A DNA stretch of 64,000 bases. Source: Endothia cerciana. Lineage: Eukaryota > Ascomycota > Sordariomycetes > Diaporthales > Cryphonectriaceae. The stretch covers positions 186,001 to 250,000 of the forward strand of contig JALRMH010000032.1 in assembly GCA_026119935.1 (NCBI GenBank), given 5' to 3'. Of the stretch, positions 10,797 through 23,400 are shown in pieces. Each line of letters starts with the position of its first letter. Positions within the stretch are counted from its first letter, which is position 1. The notes below the pieces were generated by a model that saw only the letters and a program-made list of their open reading frames with translations, made no database searches and was not told the origin of the DNA. The position numbers and the translations under genes were made by a program.

Positions 10797-13700
10797 TTAC
10801 TCCGCCTTCGCGGTCACAAGCTTGCTGCGCTCGGCAATCTTGCCCGCGAACTTGTACATGGGCATAGCCGCCAGAATCTCAGGCAGCGCCATGTTTGCCT
10901 TCATCTCACGCGAGATCCAGTTGCGCACCTCCATCGCCACCAGCGAGTCCACGCCATACACGTACATCGGCCTATTGGGGTCGACCTCGCTCGCGGGCAT
11001 CTGCAGGATATCCGCAGTCTTCTGCACAAGCGCCTCGGTGATGATGTCGGTCGCGTCCTCAAGACCCTCGGCGTCCATTAGGCGGGACTCGATTGTGGCC
11101 GCGCCGCCCTTGGAGGCATTCGCGCCAGCGGCGTGTGTGGCGATCGCCAGGCGCATCATGCGGGGGTCGTCGAAGTAGTCTGGGCGAGGCAGACCGAACT
11201 CGGTCATGACGTCTGCGGTGGCGAGACCGGTGCTGACCTGCGCGGGGAAGGTGTCGCGGGTCTTGGGGTCGGTCTGTCCGTTGATGATGCTGCGCATCAT
11301 GGCGTGGAAGACGTTCTCACGGATACCAATGGCCTCCTCCCAGACGGCCAAGAAACCCTTGGCACCCGTCTCGGCGACGACACCGACATCCCGCATGATA
11401 CCGAGGTCGACGGACACACCAGCCAGGCCCTTGGAGCGGCGGTAGTAAGCCAGCTCGTCCTGGTAAGTGTTACCTGCTGCGTAGTTGGCCTGACCGCTGT
11501 TGCCGAAGACACCGGCGCAGGAGGAGAAGAACATCATGAAGTCCAGTGGACGAGTCTCGCCGAAGAACTTGTGCAGGTTGCGGGTACCGTGCACCTTGGG
11601 CTTGATGGATGTAACCCACTCGTCGTGGGTCATCTTCTCAAACAGAGCGTCGCGGAGCACCATTGCCATCTGCACGACACCCTTGATCGGCGGCAGCTCG
11701 GAGCCACACTGGGCCATGGCACCCTCAAAGGAGGCCAGGTCCGCCATATCGGCCTTGTAGGCCTTCACATTGGCACCGGGTCGGGAAGCGAGCGCCTCCA
11801 TGGTCTTTTTGGCCTCGGCGCTGCCATCACCAGATCGCGAGACGAAGGCGATGTTGCGAGCACCACTGTCGATGAACATGCCCGCCAGCGAACGACCAAG
11901 ACCACCGAGGCCACCAACCAGGAGGTAGGTAGCGTTGGGGTCCAGCTTGAGAGAGTTGGAAGCCTTGTGGAGCACGGGGGCCTGCGGTTCGGCGCCCATG
12001 GTGAGGACCAGCTTGCCAAGGTGGCGACCGCTCTGCATCAGACGGAAGGCCTCCTCCATCGATCCTAGAGGGTAGGTGGTCAGGACGGTAGGGGCGTATA
12101 GCACACCCTGGTGGACAAGGTCGTACACGTTGGTGACGATCTCCGCCATCTCGTCAGGCAGGTGCTCCATGACGAGCAGAAGGTTGAAGAAAGTGAAGGT
12201 GGTGTTCTGCATGAATGGCTTCATGTCCAGACGCGTGTTGCCAGTGATGTCACGAAGACCAATCTCGACGAAGGTACCGAAGGTAGCCAGGCAGTACCAG
12301 GATTGACGGAGGAGCTCGCCAGACAGGGAGTTGAGAATGCAGTTCACACCCTTGCCGTTCGTCATACGCTTGACACCGTGGACGAAGGAGGCATCACGAG
12401 AGTTGAAGATGTGGTCGGGGTTGACGCCGTACTTCTCGATGATCAGCTTCCTCTTCTCAGGGGAGCCGACGGTGGCGTAGACAACCAGCCCAAGGTGGTT
12501 GGCCAGCTGGATAGCAGCCTGGCCGACGCCACCTGCAGCAGCGTGGATGAGGACAGACTGGCCTTTGCGCAGCTTGGCGAGGTTGACCAGAGCGTGGTAC
12601 GCAGTAGTGTGGACGACGCTCATGGCGGCAGCCTCCTCGTATGTCATGGAGTCGGGAATCTTGGCGCAGGCAACCTCAGAGGTGCGGAGGTTTGTAGTGT
12701 GAGCACCGGTACCGCAGCCAGCAACGCGGTCACCAACCTTGACACGGGTGACCTTGGAGCCGACGGCGGTGATGATACCGGCAGCTTCCAGGCCCAGCCA
12801 AGAATCGTTGAGGATGCCCATGGAAGACATGACATCGCGGAAGTTGACACCGGAAGCCTTGACCTCGATCTCGACCTCACGCTCACCAAGAGGCCTGCCG
12901 ACCCACCTATCGTCAGGGATGAACTGAAGAGTGTCAAGGATACCGGGCTGTCCGACGGTCAGGCGCAGGGGACCATCGTGCTCCTTCAATGGCATGACAC
13001 CCGTCCAGTCCTTGAGGTGGTGGTTGACATCGGCGTTCTCAGCCTTGTCCTTGCTGATACGCGACACCATGAGGGCACCGTCCTTCTCGCGGAACTCGTT
13101 GTCCTTGGAGTTTGCGCTCAGGACGCGCCCGGCAAGGTCGGCACCAGTGGCCAGACCAGAAGCTGCGGACAGGTGGAGAACATCGAAGCGAGTGCCAACG
13201 ATTTCGCCACGGACGACACGGGCCAGACCGTCGACCATATTGAAGTCGGGCTCGTCTCCGCGGGTGAGCCACAGGAGGCGCTCCGCCTTGAGGATGACCT
13301 CACGGAGGGCGAAGAAGTCAGGCTCGGAGATCTCATCGAGGATAGCCTGCTCCATTTCGAGCAGCGCAATGGCAGCCTTGCCCTCGGTGGCAGCAACGAT
13401 CTCCTTGGCATCCCACGTGACAGTCTTGACAGCGTACCCAAGAGCAGAAAGCGTCTCCGTGAGCTTGCCGGCGAAGGTCGTGATGGTCTCGCCGGCGGTG
13501 GGCGACTCGATGATGACCACCTCGGGCTTGGCCTCCGTGCTCTTGGCCTTGGTCTCGGCTGGGTGGGCGTAGAGGCCAGAGCCGAGGGCGGAGGTAAACT
13601 TCTTCTCGGCAAGGATGGGCTCAGAAGTCTCGGGGGCAGCAGTGCAGATCACGCTGGCGTTTGACTTGGCCAGAGACAGAACCTTGCTGAAGAACTTGTC

Positions 13701-16700
13701 GAAGCCGCTCATGCCCTCACAGGCAGGGGAGACAACAATCAGATCAGCAGCGGGGACGTCAGAGGGAGCAGGGGTGGCAGCATCGCCGAGGTAGAACACG
13801 TCGGTCACGTTCTCACCCTGAGGCGTGGCCACCGCGTAGCGGATCTGGCCGGACAGGGTAGCCGCATCAGCAACTGATGCAACGGCACCCTTGGTGATGT
13901 CTGCGGACGGGAGCAGCTCGATGACCGTCGCAGAGGGGTTGACGTGGAGGAACATGCGAGTGAGCAGAGACGTAGCATCAATGGGAGAGAGGCTCTCGGT
14001 GATCTTCTTCAGCTCCTCGGCCTTGATCAGCTCCAGCGTGTGGTTCCAGCTGATCGCCGTGCACAAGTCGCTGGTCTCGGTCTTCTTGCCGACCTCGACG
14101 GGCTCCTCGGAGGAAGACGACAGCTCGGTGGAGCGGTAGTCGCGGACCTGGAGGTAGAGGTTCTCCAGGTTCTCATCCAGCCAGTAGACATCCGCGGCAG
14201 TGTCCCTGAAGCTGTGACGCTTAGTTGTGCAGTAGGCCTTCAGGCAGGTGCCGACGTCACCGGGGAAGTTCGCAGAGATCTCGAACTCGCCAACGGCGGT
14301 GGGGACGGTGGCCTTGTGGATGTTGAGCTGCTTGTCCTCGGTGTAGGTACCACCGACGAAAGACTGGAAGACAGCATCGAGCATGGCAGGGTGGATGAGG
14401 AAGGGGCGCTCGACCAGCTTCTCGCTGTAGGTGGGGCCGCAGTCCTTGAGGAAGACATCGTACGTGCACTTCTCCCTGCCAGGGTGCATGTTGTCCAGGG
14501 TCTGGAAGAGAGGTCCGTAGAACCACGAGACATTGGTGGTGGTCTCGTAGAACTTCTTCTTCTCGAAAGTGTCGGGGCATGACTCCAAGACCTGCTTGTA
14601 CTCGGCAATCTTGGCATCGCGGAGGTGAACCTGCTCGGCCTTCATCTGCTCGCTCTCGGTGACGTACTCGATGGTCATGAGACCGCGAGCGTTGTCGCGA
14701 AGGGCCTGGTCACGACCAGTGCAGGAGGAGATGGTCCACTCCCACCAGGTGTGAGGGTTGGAGGCAGCGGTGGAGACGATGTGGGGACGAACGTGAACGA
14801 CAGTCTCTGTGGGGGTGTCCTCGCTCATGGGCATGGCGCTGAAGAAGGCCACGTCGCGCAGCTTGTAGGACTGGACAGTCTTGCCAGGATCGGCCATCTG
14901 CGAGGCCGCCTCGAGAATCATGGAGACCATACCGGCACCGGGGAACAGGATCATGGACAGGACCTTGTGCTCACGAATCCATGGCTCCTCGTCGAGCGAC
15001 AGGAATCCACGCCAGACGTGCTCGTTCTCGTCCATAGCAGGCAGGGGAGCACCAATAAGAGACCGGCGGGGCACCTTGCGCATGTGGGCTGCGATGTCGA
15101 TGCGGCTCTCTGCGTGGAAAGTCTTGGTGTGGTTCCATGGGTAAGGAGGAAGGTCGCACAGCTTCTTGCAGTCGGTATCCTCGTTGACGCCCTGGTAGCT
15201 GAGATCCGCGCCCTTGCAGAAGAGATCGGCAGCAAGGTCGAAAGCAGTGTCCATGCCGTCCTTGCCACGCTTGAGGACGGAGCCGTAGGCGACGTTCTTG
15301 ATGCCACCTCCGTTGAGGATCTGCTGGACGGGGCCACCGAGAGCAGAGTGGGGGCCGATCTCGATGAGCATGTCGACAGTGTTGTCAGACACGGAGTTGG
15401 TGACGGGGTCGGCCGGGGTGACGAGCTCCAGGAGAGCGTCTGAGAAGAGGACGGGAGAGACCAGGTTCTTAACCCAGTACAGGCCGCCGAGCTCCTCGGG
15501 GTCGATCTCGCTGCCGGTGACAGATGAGATCATCCTGGCAGCCTGCTTCGAAGGCCGCTGGCCCTCGATGTGGTTGATGAAGCCAAGAAGGTCGGACATG
15601 ACCTCCCTCATGTGGTGAGAGTGGTAGGCGACATCGACCTTCAGCTTGCGGGCGAAGATCTTCTCGGCATCGAGCAGCGGCAGCAGCTGGTCAAGGCCGG
15701 CCATGTCACCGGACAGGGTGACGCTCTCTGGGGAGTTGACGCAGGCAACGATGACGGTACCGGCATCGACCTTCTCAATCCACTTCTCGGCCTCCTTGCG
15801 GCCGAGGCCAACAGCCATCATACCCCCCTTGAGGTGGCTGGCCTTGGTCTTGATGAGACCGGAAGCCTGGCCACGGAAGTAAGCCGCAGTGACGGCATCC
15901 TTGTGGCTCAGAGCGCCAATGGCGTAGGCAGCGGCGACCTCACCAGAAGAGTGGCCGACGACCTTGGACGCGTTAACGCCCCAGGCGCGGAGCTCATCAA
16001 CCAGGGCAACCTGGAGAATGTTGCACATGGGCTGGGAGACCTCGGGCTCGGAGACACGAGACTCGCTGGCGGGGCGGCAGAGCTCCTCAACGGCATCCCA
16101 CTCGCAGCCGCACTCCCTCAGGTACTCGGCGGACTTCCTGAAGGACTCGCCGAAGGCCTTGCGCTCGAGGAGCTCGGCACCCATACCTGCCCACTGGGCA
16201 CCCTGGCCAGTGAAGACGAAGCCGATGCGGGGCTCGCCAGACGAGCGCACGGCGTTGGCGCCCTTGAGGGACTCGAGCTTCTCGCGCAGCTCAAACCCGT
16301 TCTCGGCGACGCAGGTGGTCTTCCAGCTCAGCTTGGAGCGGCCCTCACCCAGGGTGTAGGCGAGGTTGGCGATGTACTCGGGGTTGGTGGCGGTCGGGCC
16401 GAGGCTGTCGAGGTGGTCGGCCAGAGTCTGGGCCACACGCTCGAGACCAGCCTGGTCAGACGCGCTGAAGGTGAAGAGGCGCTTCTTGTCCAAGACGGGC
16501 TCCTTGGTGGAGAACAAGGAGCCGGTGGCGGCAGAGCCGTTGGTGAGCAGGGGGTGGCCCTTGCGCCTGTCGACACCCTCGAGGATGACGTGTGCGTTGG
16601 TGCCGCCCATAGCGAAGGAGGAGACGGACATACGCTTCACGTCGGTGACAGGCCAGGGGGTGAGCTTCTGGGGGACGTGGATGTTCCAGTCATCGAAGGG

Positions 16701-17898
16701 AATACCCTCGTTCAGCTTGTTGAGGTAGATCTGAGGGGGGATCATGCCGTTCTCCATAGCGAGGATACCCTTGATCACACCAGCCACGGCGGCACCGGCC
16801 TCCAAGTGACCAATGTTGGGCTTGACGGAACCAACGATCAGCTTGCGCGAAGAGCTGGCCTTGGAGCCGAGGGTCTCGTGGATGGCGCGGACCTCGACGG
16901 GGTCACCGGCCTTGGTACCGGTTCCGTGGCACTCGACGAACTGGGTGCTCTCCATGTCGAGGCCGAAGTTCTTGTAGACGTCCCGGATGAGGGCAGCCTG
17001 GGCGTCAACGCTGGGCAGGGTGATACCCTGGGTCCAGCCATCAGAGTTGATACCAGAGCCACGGATGACGGCGCGGATGGGGTCGCCGTCCCGCTCGGCA
17101 TCCGCGAGCCTCTTGATCAGGATCAGACCGCAACCCTCACCACGGCCGTATCCATCACCGTCGTTGTCGAAGGACCGGCAGTGGCCGAAGGGGGACAGGA
17201 AGCCCAGGTTGCTGAGCTGGATGGTCATCTCCGGGTTCAGGATCAGGTTGACACCACCAGCGACGGCCATGTCGGCCTCGCCGTTGCGGACACTCTGGCA
17301 GGCCAGGTGGATGGCGACCAGGGAGGAAGAGCAGGCAGTCTCGACGGTCATGGACGGGCCGTGCATGTCGAAGAAGTGGCTGATCCTGTTGGCGAGGATC
17401 TCGTGGGACACACCGGTCAGGGCGTACTTGGGCGCATACTCCGGGTCACGCTGGATGGAGGCCTCGTAGTCGGACAGACCAGCGCCGACGTAGACGGCAG
17501 TCTGTGAGCCCTTGACCTTCTCGTAGGGCATACCGGCAGCCTCGAACAGCTCGTAGGCCACCTCCAGGGCCATGCGCTGCCGGGGGTCCATAGCGACCGC
17601 CTCAGAGGCGGGGAGGTTGAAGAAGGCGGCATCGAAGGCGTAGACATCCTCCTTGACGAAGTGACCGCCGGGGGTAGGGACAGTGCCGAGGGTGCTCTTG
17701 TTCGGGTGGTAGAAAGCATCGGGGTTCCACCGGTCGGAAGTAGGAGAGTGAGCATCTGTCGAGGTGGGTTGTTGGATGTCAGAGTCTGAGAATTCAAGCC
17801 TGGGCACGAAATGTACACAAAAGATGGGAAATAGGGTCTGGCGGGCCAGGGTTAGGGGTTACGTCGAAGCCGCTCCCCCAAGAAGACCCCCCGTCATA

Positions 17899-17940
<42 letters not shown>

Positions 17941-18131
17941 CTTTTTTTTCACCCCTGTTATCCTTCCCTTACAACCACTATCCGGGTCCGCTCCCCGAGC
18001 TATATCACGTATGACAACTTACCTCGGCCGTTCTTGAGCATGTCCCAGAACTTTGAGGGGTTGGTGGCATCTCCACCCAATCGACAGGCCAGACCGACAA
18101 TGGCCAAGGGGACATTAGGAGTAGTCGACAT
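10797..18131 (-). CDS. highly reducing type I polyketide synthase
   Basis: Two exons, complement(join(10797..17755,18023..18131)), 2355 aa. Splicing creates LKNGRDAHSPTSDRW. Domains: KS about 8-430 (Cys178 in VETACSSS, His313 in HGTGT, His353 in NIGH); AT about 545-870 (Ser639 in GHSSG); DH about 930-1225 (His966, Asp1163 in HPAMLDAVF); a region about 1270-1620 where a methyltransferase would sit but with no SAM-binding glycine motif; ER about 1630-1955 (HAAAGGVG near 1774); KR about 1975-2200 (GGLGGLGR, Tyr2128 in QANYAAGN); ACP with Ser2307 in GVDSL. There is no releasing domain, so the chain must be off-loaded by a partner, presumably the adjacent NR-PKS. Size and lack of C-methylation match HR-PKSs of resorcylic lactone clusters. 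Role: builds a reduced polyketide starter from malonyl-CoA with NADPH. Confidence 0.95.
17756..18022 (-). other. intron 1 of the HR-PKS, with (TA)n repeat
   Basis: A 267-nt intron, long for this window, with donor GTAAGT and acceptor GACAG. It contains a TA microsatellite at about 17898-17938 next to a T-rich tract. Phase 1 joining restores a conserved KS N-terminus, which supports the borders. Confidence 0.85.
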
Positions 18132-20431
18132 CTTGACGGTGGTGTTTTGTGGGAAAAGTCGGGAGTCGGACTGGGGGTTGGTCTTGTAGGTCGACTGGGA
18201 ATGAATGATCGTGGATGTCTTGTGACGTTGGGTTGAAGCGTTCTTGGCACAAAGTTGAGGCGCTTCTGACGTGCTCTGCGCTACCAAAGTGGACGTGAGA
18301 AGGCGTTGGACGAGGCTGTACCAGGAGGTCGCTGAGGGAATGCTTCACAAGAACATTGGAGATCCAGGGCCAGACACACAACACGGCTGAAGAGGGATGT
18401 TGAAGCTATTTCAATATTTCCTCCCTCCCCAACGTGTGGGAAATCGCCCCTGGCCAGCTGGGCTGGACTATACCCGCACAATGTCCAGATGCCTCGACCG
18501 TGGCGCCTATTCCCCAAAACGGCCTATCGTTGTTATCGACGTGGATAACCTTACCAGATGTCCCGAACTTCGAAGCCCGAAATCATCCAATGTTCCGGTA
18601 CTTGTCCGGCCTGCGTGGCCGTCCTCCTCGCCGTGGTGGACCTCCCATCTTGGGGTCCCCATCTCGCGGTGTTTCGTTGACGCAGACCCCCTTCTTAGCC
18701 CACAGCTCGGTAGATCGGAGGCTGTGGGTACTGACAAGGGCCGAGGGCAGGGGGCGAGGGCGTGGGAGGGTGTACAGTAAGTAGGCAGTATTGTCCAAGA
18801 GCGGTCCTGCATACACACACCCCGGGCGTGAGGTCTGATGCCTATCCCTGTCGATATCAGATTCAGGGGTACTGGGTTATGAAATGCGTGGGGTTTATGT
18901 AGATAGATTATGAACGGGGGATAATCCAGCTCGACGACACACTTCACCTCGCTCGATAGTCAGCCAATGCCCTCTCTATGGACCATGGACCACGGAGACC
19001 ATCCCGTCTTCTGTGTCATGACCTCTCAAACCCTCTTGTTCTTGTCATGTATCACTTCGACCCCCAACGCGTAGTTTGGATATATGGAATCCCGGATCCC
19101 CCGCCTGAATAAGGTACTCGAGCTTCACACGCCGGCGTGCTACAGTCTGGCAGTGCAGCTGCCATCTCGCATGCACAGACTCCCTTCTCGAAGCTCCATC
19201 ATGCAGCTGCAGCTCCATCATGCGTCTCGGTGCGCCTCGATGTGCCGGGCCTCGCTGCCCATCCCCGGCGCCACCACGTTGGACAAGAGACGCTGGTGTC
19301 CAGCTGCCAGTTAGGGCTCCCCGGGCGGCATCAAGCTGCCCCCTCATTTCCTGAAGAAGCATGTGGCAGGCTGCGCCGGAGACCAGTGCAGCTGGGGCGC
19401 CTGTCCATGATTCGACGGCTTGGTCCAGCTGGGAGCCGTACCTACATGCTATGTAGGTGGCGACCCTCGGCGTCGCAGGCTGGGTGGATCTGTTATGCCC
19501 ACCCGCGCCTGTCGCCCGTGGCCAGTGGCCTCTCCAGCTCCCGGCCCAGGTGCTATTCTCGGTGCGCGGATGCGTCTCGCCTTCAAGTGATGTCGAGGTA
19601 GACCTTAGATGCATCCAGCCTCCAGGTGAGGCGCCCGGGGACCCACAACAGCAGTCGCTCCACCACGCTGCACGACGGCTGGGAGGCCAGGGCATGAGGG
19701 ACGGCACATGTTTGGTCCCTGGACGGGTCCCCAGGTCGATAAGCATGGCTGCATGCCCTGAAAGGAAGCTGGGCCTACGTCTGGCCCCATCGAACTCTCA
19801 TTGTGCCCTGCTCGGATGTTTCATTGCCCCTCTCCTGCATGTCGAGATGGCCCGAGCGATTGATACGGGCAATTCGGGCATTCTGCACTGATGCGGGCGT
19901 CCTGGATCTCTCCAGACTTGCCCAGCCCTCCCCCATAACAGGCGTGCCCAGGCGAGATGTCTCTGGACATCTCCCAGCGGCAGCACAGCTCCTGGTTAGC
20001 CTCCCGACTAGCGAATCTCCCGAGGAGGGACGGCCGTGGTCCCCCAGCTTCCTATTTCATGTTACCCTTTCCATCAGCCGGCCGATAGCCGTCTGCCGTT
20101 TCGGGCTATTCATGATGTTCTCGCACAAGAGATCTGATAGTGGTAGCCCGGCCCCAGGTCAAGAAGCCCGAGGCGTCTGGGCCACCGTGGAACCCTTGGA
20201 GTGCGCGTCGAGGGTCCCGGTGGCACCTCGGCTGATGATCTCGAGGCTGTCCCTGTTCAAAATATCCTTTAAGACTTCGCCTTGGGATCTTCACCACCTC
20301 TGCGTCTTGCCTTTGGTCCATCACGCGTTCTCTCTCCTCGCCTCTCCTCTCCCCTTCCCCAATGACCCTTGGACACCCCTAGACCACTCCTTCCCTCCAC
20401 CGCTCGCTCAACTCTTCATCAGCCATACGCA
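18132..20431. promoter_or_regulatory. bidirectional promoter region between the two PKS genes
   Basis: 2.3 kb separates the two divergent start codons, ample for shared control. Five copies of the palindrome CAGCTG fall within 276 nt (19156, 19204, 19301, 19389, 19426), two of them as GCAGCTGC, and a sixth lies at about 18456. A 13-bp direct repeat AGCTCCATCATGC occurs at 19192 and 19211. Long open frames in this stretch lack any protein family motif. A pyrimidine-rich tract just before the NR-PKS start (about 20335-20415) is typical of fungal promoters and 5' leaders. Confidence 0.6.
19156..19431. promoter_or_regulatory. cluster of CAGCTG palindromes
   Basis: CAGCTG at 19156-19161, 19204-19209, 19301-19306, 19389-19394 and 19426-19431. 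This is an E-box-type hexamer, but no cognate regulator is encoded in the window. Functional assignment is inference only. Confidence 0.35.
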
Positions 20432-23400
20432 ATGGGGTCCACAACAAAGACTGTTCTCCTTGTCGGAGACCAGAACGATCCCTTCGTCCAGGGAATCGAC
20501 TACCTCTACAAGCAGGCGGAGACCCAGCCATGGCTGGCGTCTTTCCTCGCCGACAATGTCGCCATCCTCAAGGAGCAGATGACCCATTGGGAGTCGACCC
20601 TTCGAGAGACCATGGGTGTCTTCCACACTTTCCAGGAGCTTGCAGACAAGTACCGGACTAAGCCCGACCCGGTCGGCATGTCACACGGGATGCTGGTTTT
20701 CATCATGAGACAGGCGCTGCTTCTGCAGTAAGTCACCCCCAAACCGAAACGGCCCTCAGTTTCTCCATCCGCTGACAGGGACGTTCCAGATGTGTGAAGC
20801 GGGAGCCAGGTCTCATCCACGATGCTGAGACAATACCAATCTGCGGCGGTCTCCTGAACACTGCTGCCCTAGAGGTCGCCCAGGACTTCGACTCTTTCTA
20901 CGAGGCCAGTCTGGAAATGACAAGGGTCCTCTGCAGGATGGAAGTCTTCTCATACTACCGCTCAAGAGCAACTGAGATCTCAACGGCAAATTGGGGCTGG
21001 ACTCTGGTCGGCATCACTGCCGACAAGCTGAAGACCGCGCTCGACAACTTCCAGCGGAGCATGGTAGGTCCCGGTCCTCATCCCGAGATAACTATCAACA
21101 GCCCCTAAACACATCACAGGGTATACCAGAGGTCAAGAAGGTGCGCGTGGCCGTCATTGGCCAGGGGTGGAGCACAATCATCGGACCGCCTTCGGTTCTG
21201 GAGAAGGTCCTCAAGCAGTGCCCGGCCGTCAAGAACCTCACCAAGCAGGAGATGGCCGTCCACGCCCTGCACCACTCCCTCAAACTGACCGACGCTGAGC
21301 TCGACAGCGTCGTCGGCGACTCCACGCTGCTGGACTTGCCCGTGGGCAACGGCACCTGGAGGTCCGTCGTCCGTGCGGCTTGCGAGTCCATCCTCTGCAA
21401 ACCCTTCAACATTGTGGACGAGGTCAAGAACCGCGCTGTCAGGATTAACCCCACCTCTGTGGACCTGAACGTCATTGGCGTCAGCCCCCATGACAAGTTT
21501 GTCGCCGACCAGCTGAAGGCGGCCGGTAAGGACGTGACAGTCCGCTATGAGCACAATGTGCCCGTGGCGATTCCCACGTCGCCCTCCGTCGAATCTGGCA
21601 AGGTCGCCATCGTCGGTCTGGCAGGCCGCTCCCCCAGCGCAGAGGACCTCTCTGATTTCTGGAGGATCGTCATCACCGGTCAGGACGTGCACAAGGAGAT
21701 TCCCGCCGACCGGTGGGACATCAACGAGTTCTTCAGCCCCACCCACAAGGGCAAGTGCACGACCAATGCGCGCCACGGTTGCTTCATCGACCGCCCTGGC
21801 GCGTTCGACGCACGCTTCTTCAATATCTCGCAGCGCGAGGCTCTGCTCATGGAGCCCTGCCATCGCCTTTGGCTGATGTGCGTGTACGAGGCGCTCGAGA
21901 TGTCCGGCTACAGCGCTGGCCGCACGAGGATCACCGATCCCAGCCGGATCGGTGCCTTCTTCGGCCAGAGCGTGGACGACTGGAGGGCGAACAGCCACCA
22001 GCTGGGCTGCGACGCGTACAATATGCAGGGCATGCAGAAGGCTTTCGGTCCTGGCAGGGTAAACTTCCACTTCAAGTGGGAGGGCCCGACCTACCAGGTC
22101 GACAGCGCTTGTGCGTCCTCCGCCTCGGCCATCACGATGGCCTGCCACCAGCTGCTGGCCCGGGAGTGCGACATGGCTGTCGCTGGTGGCAGCACGGTCA
22201 TGAGCTCTCCTCACACCTTCTCTGCCCTCTCCAGGGCGGGTGTGTTGAGCACCACCGGCAACTGCAAGACGTACCGCGACGACGCGGACGGCTACTGCCG
22301 TGGTGACTTCTCCGGCTGTGTCGTGCTGAAGCGCCTTGAGGACGCGGTGGCTGCCAATGACAACGTTCTGGCTGTCATTGCGGCCTCTGGACGTAACCAC
22401 GCCGGAAATGCCCCCTCCATCACCACCTCGGATGCTGGCGCGCAAGAGAGGCTGTTCCGGCAGGTTCTGCGCAAGGCTCAGGTCACCCCTGAGGAGGTCA
22501 ACTACGTCGAGATGCACGGAACCGGCACACAGGTTGGTGACTTGGCCGAGATGACTGCCGTCACCAACACCTTCACGCGTGCCAAGGGCGACAAGGAGCC
22601 CCTCCGTGTCGGTGCCGTCAAGGCCAACATAGGCCACACCGAGGCCGCCGCCGGTATCGCCTCGTTGCTCAAGTGTGTGCTGTCTCTCCAGGAGGAGTTC
22701 CTCCCTCCCGTGGCCAACATGCCCCACAAGCTCAACCCCAAGTTCCCCGACCTGAAGGCCCTGAAGATCGAGATCCCTAGCCAGCGGGCCGAGTTCAAGT
22801 ACTCTTCTGAGAAGCGCCGCCGTATCATCCTCAACAACTTCGATGCTTCTGGTGGCAACTCATGCCTCCTGATCGAGGATCATCCCAAGCCCGTCGAGAA
22901 GGACGCAGATGCCCGCAGCTGCCACACCATCACTCTGTCGGCCAAGAGCGCGCTGTCTCACACCGAGAACAAGAAGCGACTGCTCAACTTCCTCCGTGCC
23001 AGCATGGATGACTACCGTATTGAGGATCTCGCGTACGCTCTCACCGCGCGCAGGATCCACTACCCCATCCGCACCGCCTTCACCGCGACCTCCATCAAGG
23101 AGGTTGTCAGCAGGCTGGACGCAGACATCAAGGCCGAGACCAAGGCCGAGAAGACCACCCCGTCCCCTGTCGTCCTCATGTTCACCGGCCAGGGCTCGCA
23201 CTACGCCGGCATGGGCGCCGAGCTGTACGAGACCTCGCCTGCCTTCCGCAACATCGTGGACCTCTCCGTGTCCATCTGCAGGCAGAACGGCTTCCCCGAG
23301 TTCCTGGACATCATCACCGACTCCGAGGTCGACATGTCCACCAAGGACACCGCGCAGACCCAGCTTGCCGTCGTCGCCCTGGAGATTGCCCTCGCTGCCT

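Noticed and set aside
12111..13664. Long plus-strand open frame opposite the HR-PKS
   Set aside because: Antisense shadow of GC-rich PKS codons; no motif. The same applies to 15570-17507 (plus) and 11133-12068 (plus).
19045..19746. 233-codon minus frame in the PKS intergenic region
   Set aside because: No motif and repetitive composition; interpreted as promoter DNA.
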